Below are positions 27,460-36,653 of a DNA stretch of 64,000 nt, one piece after another; within the stretch, counting starts at the first letter, position 1; each line of letters opens with the position of its first letter. The DNA lies in assembly GCF_011089885.1 (NCBI RefSeq), contig NZ_JAANBD010000023.1, forward strand, positions 238,501-302,500, in the 5' to 3' direction. The translations under genes were made by a program, and so were the position numbers. This stretch comes from Thioalkalivibrio sp. XN279. GTDB taxonomy: Bacteria; Pseudomonadota; Gammaproteobacteria; Steroidobacterales; XN24. The notes beneath the pieces are model-generated. The model did no database searches and had not been told where the DNA came from. It was given only the letters and a program-made list of their open reading frames with translations.

Positions 27460-29280
27460 ATGAGCGTGTCCACTGACCACCGTCAACACGGCTACCTGGT
27501 CGCCCTGGCGGGCGCCGCGCTCGTGCTCGCCCTGCTGTACTGGTACCCGCTGCCGGCCATGGGCCGCGGCGGGCTGGCGGCGGCGCTGCTGGCGCTCGGC
27601 TGGCTGGCCTATCAGTACCTCGAGCCGATGCGCATGCTGCGGCGGCGCGCGCTGCTGTCGCACGTCACGCTGGAGGCGAGCTGGGTGCGGCGGCGGCTGT
27701 GGCCGGGCCACCTGCTGCGCTTGCGCCAGGCCGTGCTGGCGCTGGCGACCGCGGCGCTGGCCTTGCTCATGGCCGCCGGGCTGGCGCCCTACGAGTGGGC
27801 GGTGCTGCTTGCCAGCCTCGCCAGCTTCGCGCTGTTGCTGGTCCTCGTTTCGCGCCGGGCGGCGCGCCACGTGGTGCCCGCCTACCAGGCGGCCATGGCG
27901 CTGCGTGTCACTTTCTGGGTCAACCTCGCGCTCGCCGCCACTGCGCTGGCGCTGCTGCAGGTGTTCTGGCTCGAGGTGCCGGACGCCGGCGGCTTTGCCC
28001 CGCTGGAGGTCGCCGCGGCAGCCTTCGATGCCGAGCGGGCCCGCGCCACGTTGCCTTCGGTCGGGTGGCTGCTGGGGCTCGGCGCCGCCGGCGAGGCCGT
28101 GACCTGGCAGCTGCTGCAGGCGGCGCGGCCGGCCGAGGGCGGGCTATGGGCTTACCTGGTCGCCGCCCTGGCGCTGCTCGGCTGGAACGGCTTGAAGCTC
28201 GGCTCGGTGTGGGTCGTGCTGCTGGGGGTGGTGGCTTTGGCGCAGCGCCGTCGCGGCTCCGCCCCGGCGTCGCAGCAGGCGAGTGACGGCCGCGGCTTCG
28301 GGCTCAGCGCCGTCGCGCTGGCGCTGCTCGGGCTGCTCCTGTCCAGGGCGGCCCCCGAGTCGCCGCCCGAGTGGCTGGCGCTGGATCCCTGCACTTTCAA
28401 GGCGCCGGCCGAGCGCCGCGTGGCGGCCGCGCAGGCGGGCGCGGGGCTCGCGGCGCAGCAGGCAGAGTTCAACGCGGCGCTGGAGCAGCAGCTGCAGGCG
28501 ACGCTGGACCAGGCCTTCGCGCGCGCCGAGGCGGGCGTGGACAGTTTCCTCGACTGGAACTTCAGCCTGCAGGGCCAGTACCTGCAGCTGTGGTACCTGG
28601 GCCGCTCGGTGACCGGCGGCGAGCCGTTCGACGAGTACATGGCGCGCATCATGGACGCGCACGTGGACGATGCGCTCGGCCCGCTGCTCGACACGCTGGG
28701 ACCGGAACTGGAAGCCGAGCTGCGCGCGCGCGTGGCCGCCGCCTACGAGGGCCAGGCGGCGCTGCTGCAGAGCGTGCTGGCGCGCAGTGAATGCCTGCAG
28801 CCGGAGGTGCCGGGATTCGCGCTGGACGCCGGCATGCACAAGTCGCTGGTCGGTTTCGGCGCCGTGGGCGGCATCCTGGCGACGCGCCTCGGCGCCCGCG
28901 TCGGCGCGCGGGTGATGGGGCGCGAGGCGGTGCGGCGCATGTTCGCAGCCATCGCCACGCGTTTCGGCGCGCGCGCCGCGGCGGCGACGCAGGCGGGCCA
29001 GGCCGGCGCGCTGTGCGGTCCCTGGGCGCCGCTGTGCGCCGTCGGCATCGGCGCCGCGGCCTGGGTCGGCACCGACGTGGTGTTGAACGAGATCGACGAG
29101 GCGCTGAACCGCGAGGAGATGCGTGCCGAGATGCTGGCCGCCCTCGCGGCGCAGCGGGCCGAGCTGGAGACGGCGCTGCGCGCGCAGTACCTGGCGGCGG
29201 CGTCCGACATGTTCCAGTCCTTCGCGGACTACCAGCAGCAGGTGTTCAACCCGTACCGCGGCGTGCTGCCTCAGCGGTAG
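27460..29280 (+). CDS. Large membrane protein of unknown function (606 aa)
   Basis: Residues 1-300 contain about seven to eight hydrophobic helices with Arg-rich loops. The C-terminal half is soluble and helical, with an Ala/Gln-rich coiled-coil-like part (about 320-360). A Gly-rich region follows (about 470-530: LVGFGAVGGILATRLGARVG and GPWAPLCAVGIGAAAWVGTD), resembling a glycine-zipper membrane hairpin, then a helical tail. No family recognised. Its 3' end overlaps the convergent flavodoxin-like gene by 10 bases. Confidence 0.65.
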   Translation: MSVSTDHRQHGYLVALAGAALVLALLYWYPLPAMGRGGLAAALLALGWLAYQYLEPMRMLRRRALLSHVTLEASWVRRRLWPGHLLRLRQAVLALATAALALLMAAGLAPYEWAVLLASLASFALLLVLVSRRAARHVVPAYQAAMALRVTFWVNLALAATALALLQVFWLEVPDAGGFAPLEVAAAAFDAERARATLPSVGWLLGLGAAGEAVTWQLLQAARPAEGGLWAYLVAALALLGWNGLKLGSVWVVLLGVVALAQRRRGSAPASQQASDGRGFGLSAVALALLGLLLSRAAPESPPEWLALDPCTFKAPAERRVAAAQAGAGLAAQQAEFNAALEQQLQATLDQAFARAEAGVDSFLDWNFSLQGQYLQLWYLGRSVTGGEPFDEYMARIMDAHVDDALGPLLDTLGPELEAELRARVAAAYEGQAALLQSVLARSECLQPEVPGFALDAGMHKSLVGFGAVGGILATRLGARVGARVMGREAVRRMFAAIATRFGARAAAATQAGQAGALCGPWAPLCAVGIGAAAWVGTDVVLNEIDEALNREEMRAEMLAALAAQRAELETALRAQYLAAASDMFQSFADYQQQVFNPYRGVLPQR

Positions 29281-29987
29281 TCGGGATTGGGGTGGTCGAA
29301 GCGGCAGCCGGCCTCCCACTCGCTGCGCTGGTTGCCGTGCGCGGGGATGCCGCCGGCGTCGCGCAGCAGCCGCGCCATGTGCATCAGGTTCCAGGTCATG
29401 AACGTGGTGTTGCGCTGGGTGAAGTCGTTCTGCGGGCCGCCGGAACCTTCGTCGGCATAGGACTTGCCTGGCCCCGCCTCGCCGATCCAGCCGCAATCGG
29501 CCTGCGGCGGGATGGTGTAGCCGAGATGCTGCAGGGCGTAGAGCACGGTCATGGCGCAATGCTTGATGCCGTCCTCGTTGCCGGTGACCACGCAGCCGCC
29601 GACGCGGCCGTAATAGATGTACTGGCCCTTGTCGTTGAGCTTGCCGGACTCGCCGTAGAGCCGCTCGATGACGCGCCGGCACACCGAGCTTTCCTCGCCG
29701 AGCCAGATCGGCGTGCCCAGCACGAGGATGTCCGCCGCCATGACTTTCTCGCACAAGGCCGGCCAGTCGTCGCGCTCGAAGCCGTGCTCGGTCATGTCGG
29801 GATAGACGCCGGGCGGCAGGACATGATCGACCGGGCGCAGCACCTCGGTGGCGACGCCGTTGGCAGCCATGATGTCGCGCGAGACGCCGATCAAGGCCTC
29901 GGTGTGGGACAGGGTGCCGCTAGGCTTGAGCGTGCAGTTCAAGAACAGGGCGGACAGTCCCGAGAAGTCATGGGCGCTCGAGCTCAT
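29271..29987 (-). CDS. Flavodoxin-fold NAD(P)H-dependent FMN reductase-like protein
   Basis: The 238-residue protein contains LFLNCTLKPSGTLSHTEAL (phosphate-binding loop), ILVLGTPIWLGEESSVCRRVIERL (the second FMN loop) and YGRVGGCVVTGNEDGIKHCAM (the third). This is the NADPH-dependent FMN reductase/flavodoxin-like layout, so FMN binding and quinone or flavin reduction are expected. The natural substrate is unknown. Upstream, the hydrolase-OsmC gene is transcribed divergently. Confidence 0.85.
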   Translation of the reverse strand: MSSSAHDFSGLSALFLNCTLKPSGTLSHTEALIGVSRDIMAANGVATEVLRPVDHVLPPGVYPDMTEHGFERDDWPALCEKVMAADILVLGTPIWLGEESSVCRRVIERLYGESGKLNDKGQYIYYGRVGGCVVTGNEDGIKHCAMTVLYALQHLGYTIPPQADCGWIGEAGPGKSYADEGSGGPQNDFTQRNTTFMTWNLMHMARLLRDAGGIPAHGNQRSEWEAGCRFDHPNPDYR

Positions 29988-30064
29988 GCGGCGCCTCCCT
30001 TGCAGGTCTTGCAGTGTGACGGCTGAACTCTCACCCTAGCCGGACATCCTGGAGATTGCACATC

Positions 30065-31267
30065 ATGGAAAAGATCCGCTTCGAGAATCGCGCCGGGGTG
30101 GCGCTGGCGGGCACGCTGGAATTGCCGCCGGGCGGCGACTGGCGCGCCACGGCCGTGTTTGCACACTGCTTCACCTGCAGCCGGGACATCCGTGCGGCCC
30201 GCGACATCACGCGCGCCCTGGCGCAGGCCGGATTCGCCGTGCTGCGCTTCGACTTCACCGGCCTCGGCGAGAGCGAGGGCGACTTCGCTGACACGCATTT
30301 CTCCAGCAACCTGGACGACCTTGAGGACGCGGCGCGGTGGCTCGGCGAGCACTACGATGCGCCGCAGCTGCTGGTCGGTCATTCCCTCGGCGGCACGGCC
30401 GTGCTGGCGGTGGCGGAACGCCTGGACAGCGTGCGCGCCGTGGCGACGCTGGGTGCGCCGGCCGACCCGGAGCACGTGCTGAAGCACTTCGGCACAGGGC
30501 TGGAGCAGATCGAGGCGGAGGGTGCGGCCGAGGTGGAGCTGGCCGGGCGCACTTTCAGCGTGCGGCGGGATTTCATCGAGGATGCGCGACGCCATCCGCT
30601 GGAGGAGCGCCTGGGCCGGCTGCGTCGTGCGCTGCTGGTGTTGCACTCGCCCGTGGACACGGTGGTCTCCATCGAGCAGGCGCAGAAGATTTTCGTTGCG
30701 GCGAAGCACCCGAAGAGTTTCGTCAGCCTCGATGATGCGGATCACCTGCTGTCGCAGGCCGCGGACTCCGCCTATGCGGGCGGCGTGATCGCCGCATGGG
30801 CCGCACGCTTCCTCGAGCTGGCGTCGCCCGAGCCGGCCGCGGGCGCACGCGTCAGCGGCCTGACGGCGGACCAGTTCCTGTGCAGCGTGCAGGCCGGGCC
30901 CCATGGGCTGGTCGCCGACGAGCCGGGGGACAAGGGCGGCACGGACCAGGGACCGGATCCTTACCAGTTCCTCGCCGCGGCGCTGGGCAGCTGCACGGTG
31001 ATGACGCTCAACATGTACGCGCGCCACAAGAAGCTGCCGGTGCAGCGCGTGCGCTGCGCCGTGACGCACCGCCGCGTGCACGCCGAGGACTGTGCCGATT
31101 GCGAGTCCACCGCGGGCCACGTGCACGAGTTGAGCCGCGTCATTGCCATCGAGGGCGAGCTCGACGATGCGCAGCGCGCGCGCATGCTGCAGATCGCCGA
31201 CCGTTGCCCGGTGCACCTGACGCTGGAGAGCGAGATCAGGATCCGTTCGCGGCTGGCGGGTGAATAG
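30065..31267 (+). CDS. Alpha/beta hydrolase-OsmC fusion
   Basis: The ATG at 30065 gives 400 residues. Residues 1-255 are an alpha/beta hydrolase with the nucleophile elbow GHSLGG, a late Asp (SPVDTVVS) and His (DADHLL). Residues 265-400 are an OsmC domain with LGSCTVMTLNMYARHKKL (reactive Cys) and the second Cys in ADRCPVHLTLES. The fusion is a recurrent architecture in proteobacteria, and the OsmC half reduces organic hydroperoxides. The hydrolase substrate is unknown; the two active sites together suggest detoxification of peroxidised esters. Confidence 0.9.
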   Translation: MEKIRFENRAGVALAGTLELPPGGDWRATAVFAHCFTCSRDIRAARDITRALAQAGFAVLRFDFTGLGESEGDFADTHFSSNLDDLEDAARWLGEHYDAPQLLVGHSLGGTAVLAVAERLDSVRAVATLGAPADPEHVLKHFGTGLEQIEAEGAAEVELAGRTFSVRRDFIEDARRHPLEERLGRLRRALLVLHSPVDTVVSIEQAQKIFVAAKHPKSFVSLDDADHLLSQAADSAYAGGVIAAWAARFLELASPEPAAGARVSGLTADQFLCSVQAGPHGLVADEPGDKGGTDQGPDPYQFLAAALGSCTVMTLNMYARHKKLPVQRVRCAVTHRRVHAEDCADCESTAGHVHELSRVIAIEGELDDAQRARMLQIADRCPVHLTLESEIRIRSRLAGE

Positions 31268-31276
31268 CCGGCCGGG

Positions 31277-32314
31277 CTAGCCGGCCTGCCAGTAGGTCGC
31301 CAGCCGGTCCGCCATGTCGGTGATGACCTCGCGCAGCTCGAGCGACTCGAGCCACTCGCCGGGAATGGCGTCGACGCCGAGCGCGGCGCCGAGAAGGTGG
31401 CCGGTGACGGCGCCGGTGGAGTCGGAGTCGCCGTCGTGGTGCACGGCCATCGCCACGCCCGCCTCGAAGGACTCCGCCGTCAGCGCGCAGTAGAGCGCGA
31501 TCGCCAGCGCCTCGTCGGCCAGCCAGCCCTCGCCGAGGTCGGGAATGGCCTGCTCGGGCCCGACGCCGGCGCGCGCGAAAGACTCGGCGCGGTGGATGGC
31601 CAGCAGGGTTTCCTCGTGGCCCTCGTGCTGCGCCAGCAGGTGCCTGGCCACGGCCAGCGCCCCCTGCAGCGACATGCCGTCTGCCAGCGCCGCCACCATG
31701 GCGGCGAACGTGCCCGCGCTCAGCTGCCCGGTGGGATGGCCGTGGGTGATCGCGGCCAGGTCGCGCGCCAGCAAGAAGGCGGGGCGGATGGAAAACGCGC
31801 CCTCCGGCCGCCAGAAGAACAGGCCGGCCGGGGCCACGCGCATCAGCCCGCCGCACCCCTTGCGGTCGTTGTCCGCGGGTGCTTCCTGCGTGCCGTCGCG
31901 CACGGCGCGCAGCACGCCGAGGCAGGTGGTGCCGGGTCCGCGGCGCGCGTGCAGGTCGGGGTGGTGGAGCAGCCAGCCGTCGACGGGCACGCCGTCGAGC
32001 GGGGCGTCGTGTTCCTCCTGCGTATGCAGCCAGCGCAAGTAGGCCGCCCGGGTGGACGCGACCAGGCAGGCGCTGCCTTGCTCGCAGCCGTCGGCCCAGC
32101 CCAGCAGCAACCCCTCGGCGGTGAACAGGGTCATCTGGGTGTCGTCGGTGACGGTGCCGAGCCCGCCGTAGGCCGGCAGGAAACGCTTCACGCCGCCGGG
32201 GCCGTAGTGCGCCTCGATTTCCCTGCGCCGCATGAACTCCACGGGCGCGCCCAGCGCATCGCCCACGGCGCCGCCGAGCAGGCAGCCGCGGAACCTGTTG
32301 CGAGTGTCTTTCAC
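31277..32314 (-). CDS. ADP-ribosylglycohydrolase family protein
   Basis: The 345-residue protein keeps all metal-binding landmarks of active family members: [40 protein letters not shown] (TDDT), [26 protein letters not shown], and [21 protein letters not shown] (the GDSDSTG counterpart of GGDADT). Such enzymes remove ADP-ribose from proteins, from nucleic acids or from regulated enzymes. It follows a 97-residue gene by 7 bases and is likely co-transcribed with it. Confidence 0.9.
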   Translation of the reverse strand: MKDTRNRFRGCLLGGAVGDALGAPVEFMRRREIEAHYGPGGVKRFLPAYGGLGTVTDDTQMTLFTAEGLLLGWADGCEQGSACLVASTRAAYLRWLHTQEEHDAPLDGVPVDGWLLHHPDLHARRGPGTTCLGVLRAVRDGTQEAPADNDRKGCGGLMRVAPAGLFFWRPEGAFSIRPAFLLARDLAAITHGHPTGQLSAGTFAAMVAALADGMSLQGALAVARHLLAQHEGHEETLLAIHRAESFARAGVGPEQAIPDLGEGWLADEALAIALYCALTAESFEAGVAMAVHHDGDSDSTGAVTGHLLGAALGVDAIPGEWLESLELREVITDMADRLATYWQAG

Positions 32315-32321
32315 AGTGGCC

Positions 32322-32615
32322 TCAATGGCTGAAGAGTTCGCAGGGCACCCCGTTGGCGAGCAGCACCGCGCGCAGGTCGGCGACCGCGGTCACGCTGTTG
32401 CCGAAAAAATTCTCCAGCAGGGCGAGCAGGGCCGCGTCCTTGGCCGCCGCGGGGACGCGCAACCAGTACTCTTCTTCGTGGTGTCCCTGTGCCCTTTCCT
32501 CCGGGACCAGGTCCTCGCGGCCGATCACCAGGAGGTCGCCCTCGTCCGTGACCACGGCCTCGATCGAGATCCCGTTCGCCTCGGTGCGGCGCACGAGTTC
32601 GACGCGCTTGTTCAT
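32322..32615 (-). CDS. Unknown 97-residue protein upstream of the ADP-ribosylglycohydrolase gene
   Basis: The protein has an N-terminal beta-rich half ([31 protein letters not shown]) with an acidic [11 protein letters not shown] segment. A helical C-terminus follows ([20 protein letters not shown]). No family recognised. Seven bases separate it from the ADP-ribosylglycohydrolase gene, so it may be a partner or regulator. AGGGAGGACCAGC immediately before the ATG provides a ribosome-binding site. Confidence 0.6.
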   Translation of the reverse strand: MNKRVELVRRTEANGISIEAVVTDEGDLLVIGREDLVPEERAQGHHEEEYWLRVPAAAKDAALLALLENFFGNSVTAVADLRAVLLANGVPCELFSH

Positions 32616-32645
32616 GCTGGTCCTCCCTGACAGATCGCAGCCATG

Positions 32646-32681
32646 CCAGTATCCGGGATGGGTGGCTCAAGGGGTGAGCCC
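32646..32681 (-). repeat. Dispersed palindromic repeat, copy 3 (inverted, shorter)
   Basis: On the minus strand this reads GGCTCACCCCTTGAGCC, then a short spacer and GATACTGG, the same order as at 4729 and 11542. It lies between the 32322-32615 gene and selO. Confidence 0.6.
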
Positions 32682-32805
32682 GTATAAATGGTCATCCTCG
32701 ACCATATGTAGCGTCAATACCGGCGATTGGCATCCGTATCGGCCACAGGCTGCAGCGGACAGATTGCATCGGGAGGTCGGGGCGCGGGCGAAGTATCATG
32801 CGCCC

Positions 32806-34242
32806 ATGTTCGACTTCCATCACAGTTATGCGCAGCTGCCCGAGCGGGCCCATGCGCGCCTGGACCCGGTGCCGGTGGCGGCGCCGCGGCTGGTCGCGTT
32901 CAATCGCGAGCTGGCGGCCGAGATGGGTGCCGAGGGCATCCCGGACGACGCAATGCTGGCGGCCGTGTTTTCCGGCAACACCGTGCCCGCGGGCGCCCGT
33001 CCCATCGCGCTGGCTTACGCCGGCCACCAGTTCGGCCATTTCGTGCCGCAACTCGGCGACGGCCGCGCGCTGCTGCTGGGCGAGGTGGTGGATGCCTCCG
33101 GGCGGCGGCGCGACGTGCAGCTCAAGGGCTCCGGGCGCACGCCATTCTCGCGCGGCGGCGACGGGCGCGCGGCGCTGGGACCGGTGTTGCGCGAGTACCT
33201 CGTCAGCGAGGCGATGCAGGCGCTGGGCATCCCCACCACGCGCGCGCTGGCGGCGGTGACGACGGGCGAGCCGGTGTTTCGCGACACGGCCCTGCCCGGC
33301 GCGGTGTTCACGCGGGTCGCGGCGAGCCATGTGCGCGTCGGCACCTTCCAGTACTTTGCGGCGCGCGAGGACTTCGCAGGGCTGCGCGCGCTGGCGGACC
33401 ACGTTATCGCGCGGCATTACCCGCAGGCCGCGCAGGCGCAGGCGCCGTACGAGGCGCTGCTCGAGGCGGTGGTGGAGGCGCAGGCGGCGCTGGTGGCGCG
33501 CTGGCTCGGCGTGGGTTTCATCCACGGCGTCATGAACACCGACAACATGGCAGTGTCCGGCGAGACCATCGACTACGGGCCCTGCGCGTTCATGGACGCC
33601 TACGACCCGGGAACGGTGTTCAGTTCCATCGACCGCAACGGGCGCTATGCCTATGCCAACCAGCCGCCGATCGCGCAGTGGAACCTGGCGCGCCTGGCGG
33701 AGGCGCTGCTGCCGCTGGTGGACGAAACGCCGGCGGCGGCGGTGGAGCGGGTGACGCCGGTGGTACACGGATTCGCGGCGCGCTTCGAGCGGCACTGGCT
33801 GGCGGTGATGCGGGCCAAGCTGGGGCTGGCGAGCGCGGAGGAGAGTGACGCCGAGCTGGCGCAGGGGCTGCTCGATCGCATGCAGGCGGCGGGGCTGGAT
33901 TACACGCTCACGTTCCGTGCGCTGGCGGAGGCGGCGGGTGGCGCGCCGGCGCCGGCGGGGCTGGACGGATGGCTGCACGAGTGGCGCGCGCGGCTGGGGC
34001 GCGACGCGCAGTCGCCGGAGGAGCGCGTGGCGGCCATGCGCGGCGCGAACCCTGCGGTGATTCCGCGCAACCATCGCGTCGAGGAGGCGCTGGCGGCGGC
34101 GGTGGAGCGCGAGGATTTCGGGCCGTTCGAGCGCCTGCGGGTGATGCTGGCGCAGCCTTTCGATGTGGACGCGGACACGGCGGCCTTTCTCGCGCCGCCC
34201 GTGCAGCCGGATCCCCGCTACCGCACCTTCTGCGGCACCTGA
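32806..34242 (+). CDS. selO: Protein adenylyltransferase SelO (YdiU)
   Basis: The ATG at 32806 gives 478 residues, the usual bacterial length. The pseudokinase core is clear: [83 protein letters not shown] (catalytic Asn/Asp) and [14 protein letters not shown]. SelO binds ATP upside down and transfers AMP to Ser/Thr/Tyr of target proteins, tuned by redox state. A Cys three residues from the C-terminus (FCGT) corresponds to the redox Cys/Sec position. The 5' flank carries palindromic repeat copy 3. Confidence 0.95.
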   Translation: MFDFHHSYAQLPERAHARLDPVPVAAPRLVAFNRELAAEMGAEGIPDDAMLAAVFSGNTVPAGARPIALAYAGHQFGHFVPQLGDGRALLLGEVVDASGRRRDVQLKGSGRTPFSRGGDGRAALGPVLREYLVSEAMQALGIPTTRALAAVTTGEPVFRDTALPGAVFTRVAASHVRVGTFQYFAAREDFAGLRALADHVIARHYPQAAQAQAPYEALLEAVVEAQAALVARWLGVGFIHGVMNTDNMAVSGETIDYGPCAFMDAYDPGTVFSSIDRNGRYAYANQPPIAQWNLARLAEALLPLVDETPAAAVERVTPVVHGFAARFERHWLAVMRAKLGLASAEESDAELAQGLLDRMQAAGLDYTLTFRALAEAAGGAPAPAGLDGWLHEWRARLGRDAQSPEERVAAMRGANPAVIPRNHRVEEALAAAVEREDFGPFERLRVMLAQPFDVDADTAAFLAPPVQPDPRYRTFCGT

Positions 34243-34287
34243 GCACCCGTTTTTCATAGTAAGCTTCTTTTAAATCAATAGATTTCC

Positions 34288-34300
34288 GGGGTCAGACCCC
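34288..34300 (+). repeat. GGGGTCAGACCCC palindrome directly before a start codon
   Basis: The element ends one base before the ATG at 34302 and occupies the space where a ribosome-binding site would be expected. The 30 bases before it are AT-rich. Confidence 0.75.
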
Positions 34301-34301
34301 C

Positions 34302-35024
34302 ATGTGGGTGTTCGGGAAGTCGTTGCTGGGGAGTTTCCGGGACCTGCTGCCCATCCTCGCGGTGATCGGCTTCTTCCAGCTGGTCGTGCTGCGCCAGCCC
34401 ATGGAGGACGTCGGGGGCATTCTTGTCGGCCTGGCGCTGGTCGTCGTCGGCCTCACGCTCTTCGTCTACGGGCTCGAGATGGGCCTGTTCCCCATCGGCG
34501 ATTCCATGGCGCACGCCTTCGCGCGCAAGGGCAGCCTGGCCTGGCTGATTGCGTTCGCCTTCGCCCTCGGTTTCGCCACCACCATCGCCGAGCCTGCCCT
34601 CATCGCCGTGGCCGGCGAGGCCGCGAGGATGGCGGCAGCCGAGGGCGACATCGCGAACACCGAACAGGCGCGCTCAGCCTATGCCGCAGGCCTGCGCATG
34701 GTGGTGGCGCTGGCCGTCGGCACTGCGATCGTGCTCGGCGTGTTCCGCATCCTGAAGGGCTGGCCCTTGCATCACCTGGTCATCGGCGGCTACGTCCTGG
34801 CCATGCTCCTCACCAGCTTTGCGCCGGCCGAGATCATCGGCCTGGCCTACGACTCTGGTGGCGTCACCACCTCCACCATCACCGTGCCCCTGGTGACCGC
34901 GCTCGGCGTCGGCCTGGCGTCTTCCATCAAGGGCCGCAACCCTGCCGTGGACGGCTTCGGCCTGATCGCCTTCGCTTCCCTGATGCCGATCATTTTCGTG
35001 CTCGTCTACGGCATGGTGTTCTGA
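34302..35024 (+). CDS. DUF1538 membrane protein, first of a pair
   Basis: The 240-residue protein has about seven hydrophobic segments. [18 protein letters not shown] (90-107), [20 protein letters not shown] (180-199) and [20 protein letters not shown] are the conserved DUF1538 blocks. The family is a polytopic membrane protein thought to be a transporter; substrate unknown. The ATG at 34302 has a palindrome in place of a Shine-Dalgarno, so a later start or unusual initiation is possible. The second DUF1538 gene begins one base after its stop. Confidence 0.85.
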   Translation: MWVFGKSLLGSFRDLLPILAVIGFFQLVVLRQPMEDVGGILVGLALVVVGLTLFVYGLEMGLFPIGDSMAHAFARKGSLAWLIAFAFALGFATTIAEPALIAVAGEAARMAAAEGDIANTEQARSAYAAGLRMVVALAVGTAIVLGVFRILKGWPLHHLVIGGYVLAMLLTSFAPAEIIGLAYDSGGVTTSTITVPLVTALGVGLASSIKGRNPAVDGFGLIAFASLMPIIFVLVYGMVF

Positions 35025-35025
35025 G

Positions 35026-35826
35026 ATGGAGCTCGGCGGAACACTGCTTTCGGTGCTCGGCGCGACGCTGCAGGACGTCGCGCCCATCGCCGCGGTGATC
35101 TTCGGCTTCCAGTTCCTCGTCATCCGCCGTCCCATCCCGCACCTGCGCCGCTTCATCATCGGCTTCATCTGCGTGATCCTCGGGCTCAGCTTTTTCCTCG
35201 TCGGCCTCGACCTGGCGCTGTTCCCGCTGGGGCGCTCCATGGCCATGCAGCTCACCGAGGTCGACTTCGTCTACGGCACCGATGCCGCCGCCGCGGTCAT
35301 CGACCACCACTGGACGAACTACTACTGGGTCTACCTGTTCGCACTCGCCATCGGCTTCAGCGCGGTGCTGGTCGAGCCGGCCGTCATCGCCGTGGCCATC
35401 AAGGCCAACGAGGTGTCCGGTGGCGCCATCCACATCACCGGCCTGCGCGTGGCGATCGCCATCGGCGTAGGGGTCGGCATCACGCTCGGCTCCTACCGCA
35501 TCATCAGCGGCGGCGAGCTGCACTACTACATCATCGGCGCATACGCGGTAGTGATCGTGCAGACCTATTTCGCGCCGAAGCAGATGATCCCGATCGCCTA
35601 CGACTCGGGCGGCGTATCGACCTCGACGGTGACGGTGCCGCTGGTCGCGGCGCTCGGCCTCGGCCTCGCCTCCAGCATCCCGGGGCGCAGCCCGTTGCTG
35701 GACGGTTTCGGCCTCATCGCCTTCGCCGTGCTGTTTCCCATCATCTCGGTGCTGACGTTCGCCCAGCTCGCCCGGGCCTGGGAGCGCCGGGAGCTACGCC
35801 GACGTGATGCCCAGGGGCAGGCGTGA
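35026..35826 (+). CDS. DUF1538 membrane protein, second of a pair
   Basis: The 266-residue paralogue of the preceding gene has matching blocks at VEPAVIAVAIKANEV (116-130), AYDSGGVSTSTVTVPLVAAL (191-210) and [20 protein letters not shown]. It carries an extra polar loop at about 75-100. The two probably assemble as a heteromeric transporter built from inverted or repeated halves. It ends four bases before the convergent CBS gene, so the two transcripts abut. Confidence 0.85.
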   Translation: MELGGTLLSVLGATLQDVAPIAAVIFGFQFLVIRRPIPHLRRFIIGFICVILGLSFFLVGLDLALFPLGRSMAMQLTEVDFVYGTDAAAAVIDHHWTNYYWVYLFALAIGFSAVLVEPAVIAVAIKANEVSGGAIHITGLRVAIAIGVGVGITLGSYRIISGGELHYYIIGAYAVVIVQTYFAPKQMIPIAYDSGGVSTSTVTVPLVAALGLGLASSIPGRSPLLDGFGLIAFAVLFPIISVLTFAQLARAWERRELRRRDAQGQA

Positions 35827-35829
35827 GGG

Positions 35830-36243
35830 TCAGCTTGCGGGTTCGTCGACGTGCTGGCGCTCGGCCATGGCCAGCACCTCGCCGACGATGTCGTTCATGG
35901 TGATGATGCCGGCCAGCGCGTCGCCGTCCAGCACGAGCAGCCGCGACAGTCGATGCTTGGCCATCAGGCGGGCGACGTACTTCACGTCCATGCTCGGCGG
36001 CACCGCGAGCGCGGGCTTGCTGTACACGTCGAAGACGTTGACCAGGTCGATGTCGCCTTCCTCCGCCACGATGGTGCGCAGGATCCCCGTGTAGCTGATG
36101 AGGCCGTAGGCGTCGTTCTCATCGCGGCGCTCCACCACCAGCGATTTCACCTTGTTGGCGCGCATGATCGCCATGGCCTCGCGCAGCGTGGCCAGCGGCG
36201 ACACGGTGACGACGTCCGTCTTCATCAGGTCCTTGACCAGCAT
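35830..36243 (-). CDS. Tandem CBS-domain protein
   Basis: The 137-residue protein has two CBS domains: VKDLMKTDVVTVSPLATLRE to ISYTGILRTI (about 1-58), and KPALAVPPSMDVKYVARLMA to GIITMNDIVGEVLAM (about 75-128). CBS pairs bind adenine nucleotides and act as energy sensors. The gene lies 2 bases after the PII-like gene and faces the DUF1538 pair, suggesting the two sensors govern that transporter. Confidence 0.9.
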   Translation of the reverse strand: MLVKDLMKTDVVTVSPLATLREAMAIMRANKVKSLVVERRDENDAYGLISYTGILRTIVAEEGDIDLVNVFDVYSKPALAVPPSMDVKYVARLMAKHRLSRLLVLDGDALAGIITMNDIVGEVLAMAERQHVDEPAS

Positions 36244-36245
36244 GT

Positions 36246-36593
36246 TCAGATGTCCTCGCGGATGCGTTCGACGAAACTCTCGATCTGGCGTGTATCGATG
36301 CCCGCCAGGTGTTCCAGCGGGACCGTGAACACCACGCCCTTGGAATGCTTCTTCAGTTCCAGGCCGTCGGTCAGCGCCTTCATCACCGTCAGCGCCAGCG
36401 TGCGTTCCAGCACGCACACCAGCAGGGTCTGCGTACCCTGGTAGGTGAGGCCGAAAAAGGTCTTGCGGTCTTCGGTGCCGATGCCGCGCCCGGTGAGGAT
36501 GGTCATCCCGGCGGCCCCGGCTTCCTTGGCCACGTCGATGGCCCTTTCTTCCAGGTCCTCGGAGACGATGGCCACCAGCAGTGCGAATTTCAT
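36246..36593 (-). CDS. PII-like signalling protein
   Basis: The 115-residue protein has the PII ferredoxin-like pattern: MKFALLVAIVSEDLEERAID, AGAAGMTILTGRGIG in the nucleotide-binding loop, TLLVCVLERTLALTVMKALTD and GVVFTVPLEHLAGI. The T-loop lacks the uridylylated Tyr of GlnB, so it is a PII-like regulator rather than a nitrogen PII protein. Its partner is probably the DUF1538 transporter or the CBS protein encoded next to it. Confidence 0.85.
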   Translation of the reverse strand: MKFALLVAIVSEDLEERAIDVAKEAGAAGMTILTGRGIGTEDRKTFFGLTYQGTQTLLVCVLERTLALTVMKALTDGLELKKHSKGVVFTVPLEHLAGIDTRQIESFVERIREDI

Positions 36594-36653
36594 GTTTTGC
36601 CTCCCGCTCGAGGCCCAAGTCTAGCCGAATCTGCTGCGGGGATGGCCCCCGGG

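Noticed and set aside
28144..29754. A 536-codon minus-strand frame under the 606-residue membrane protein
   Set aside because: It overlaps a strongly hydrophobic, well-formed coding frame and itself contains only Arg/His-rich sequence.
32353..32805. Longer N-terminus for SelO
   Set aside because: It would overlap the divergent 97-residue gene and repeat copy 3; the ATG at 32806 gives the normal 478-residue length.
34288..34300. Palindrome as a terminator of selO
   Set aside because: It lacks a T-tract, sits against the next start codon, and belongs to a dispersed repeat family.
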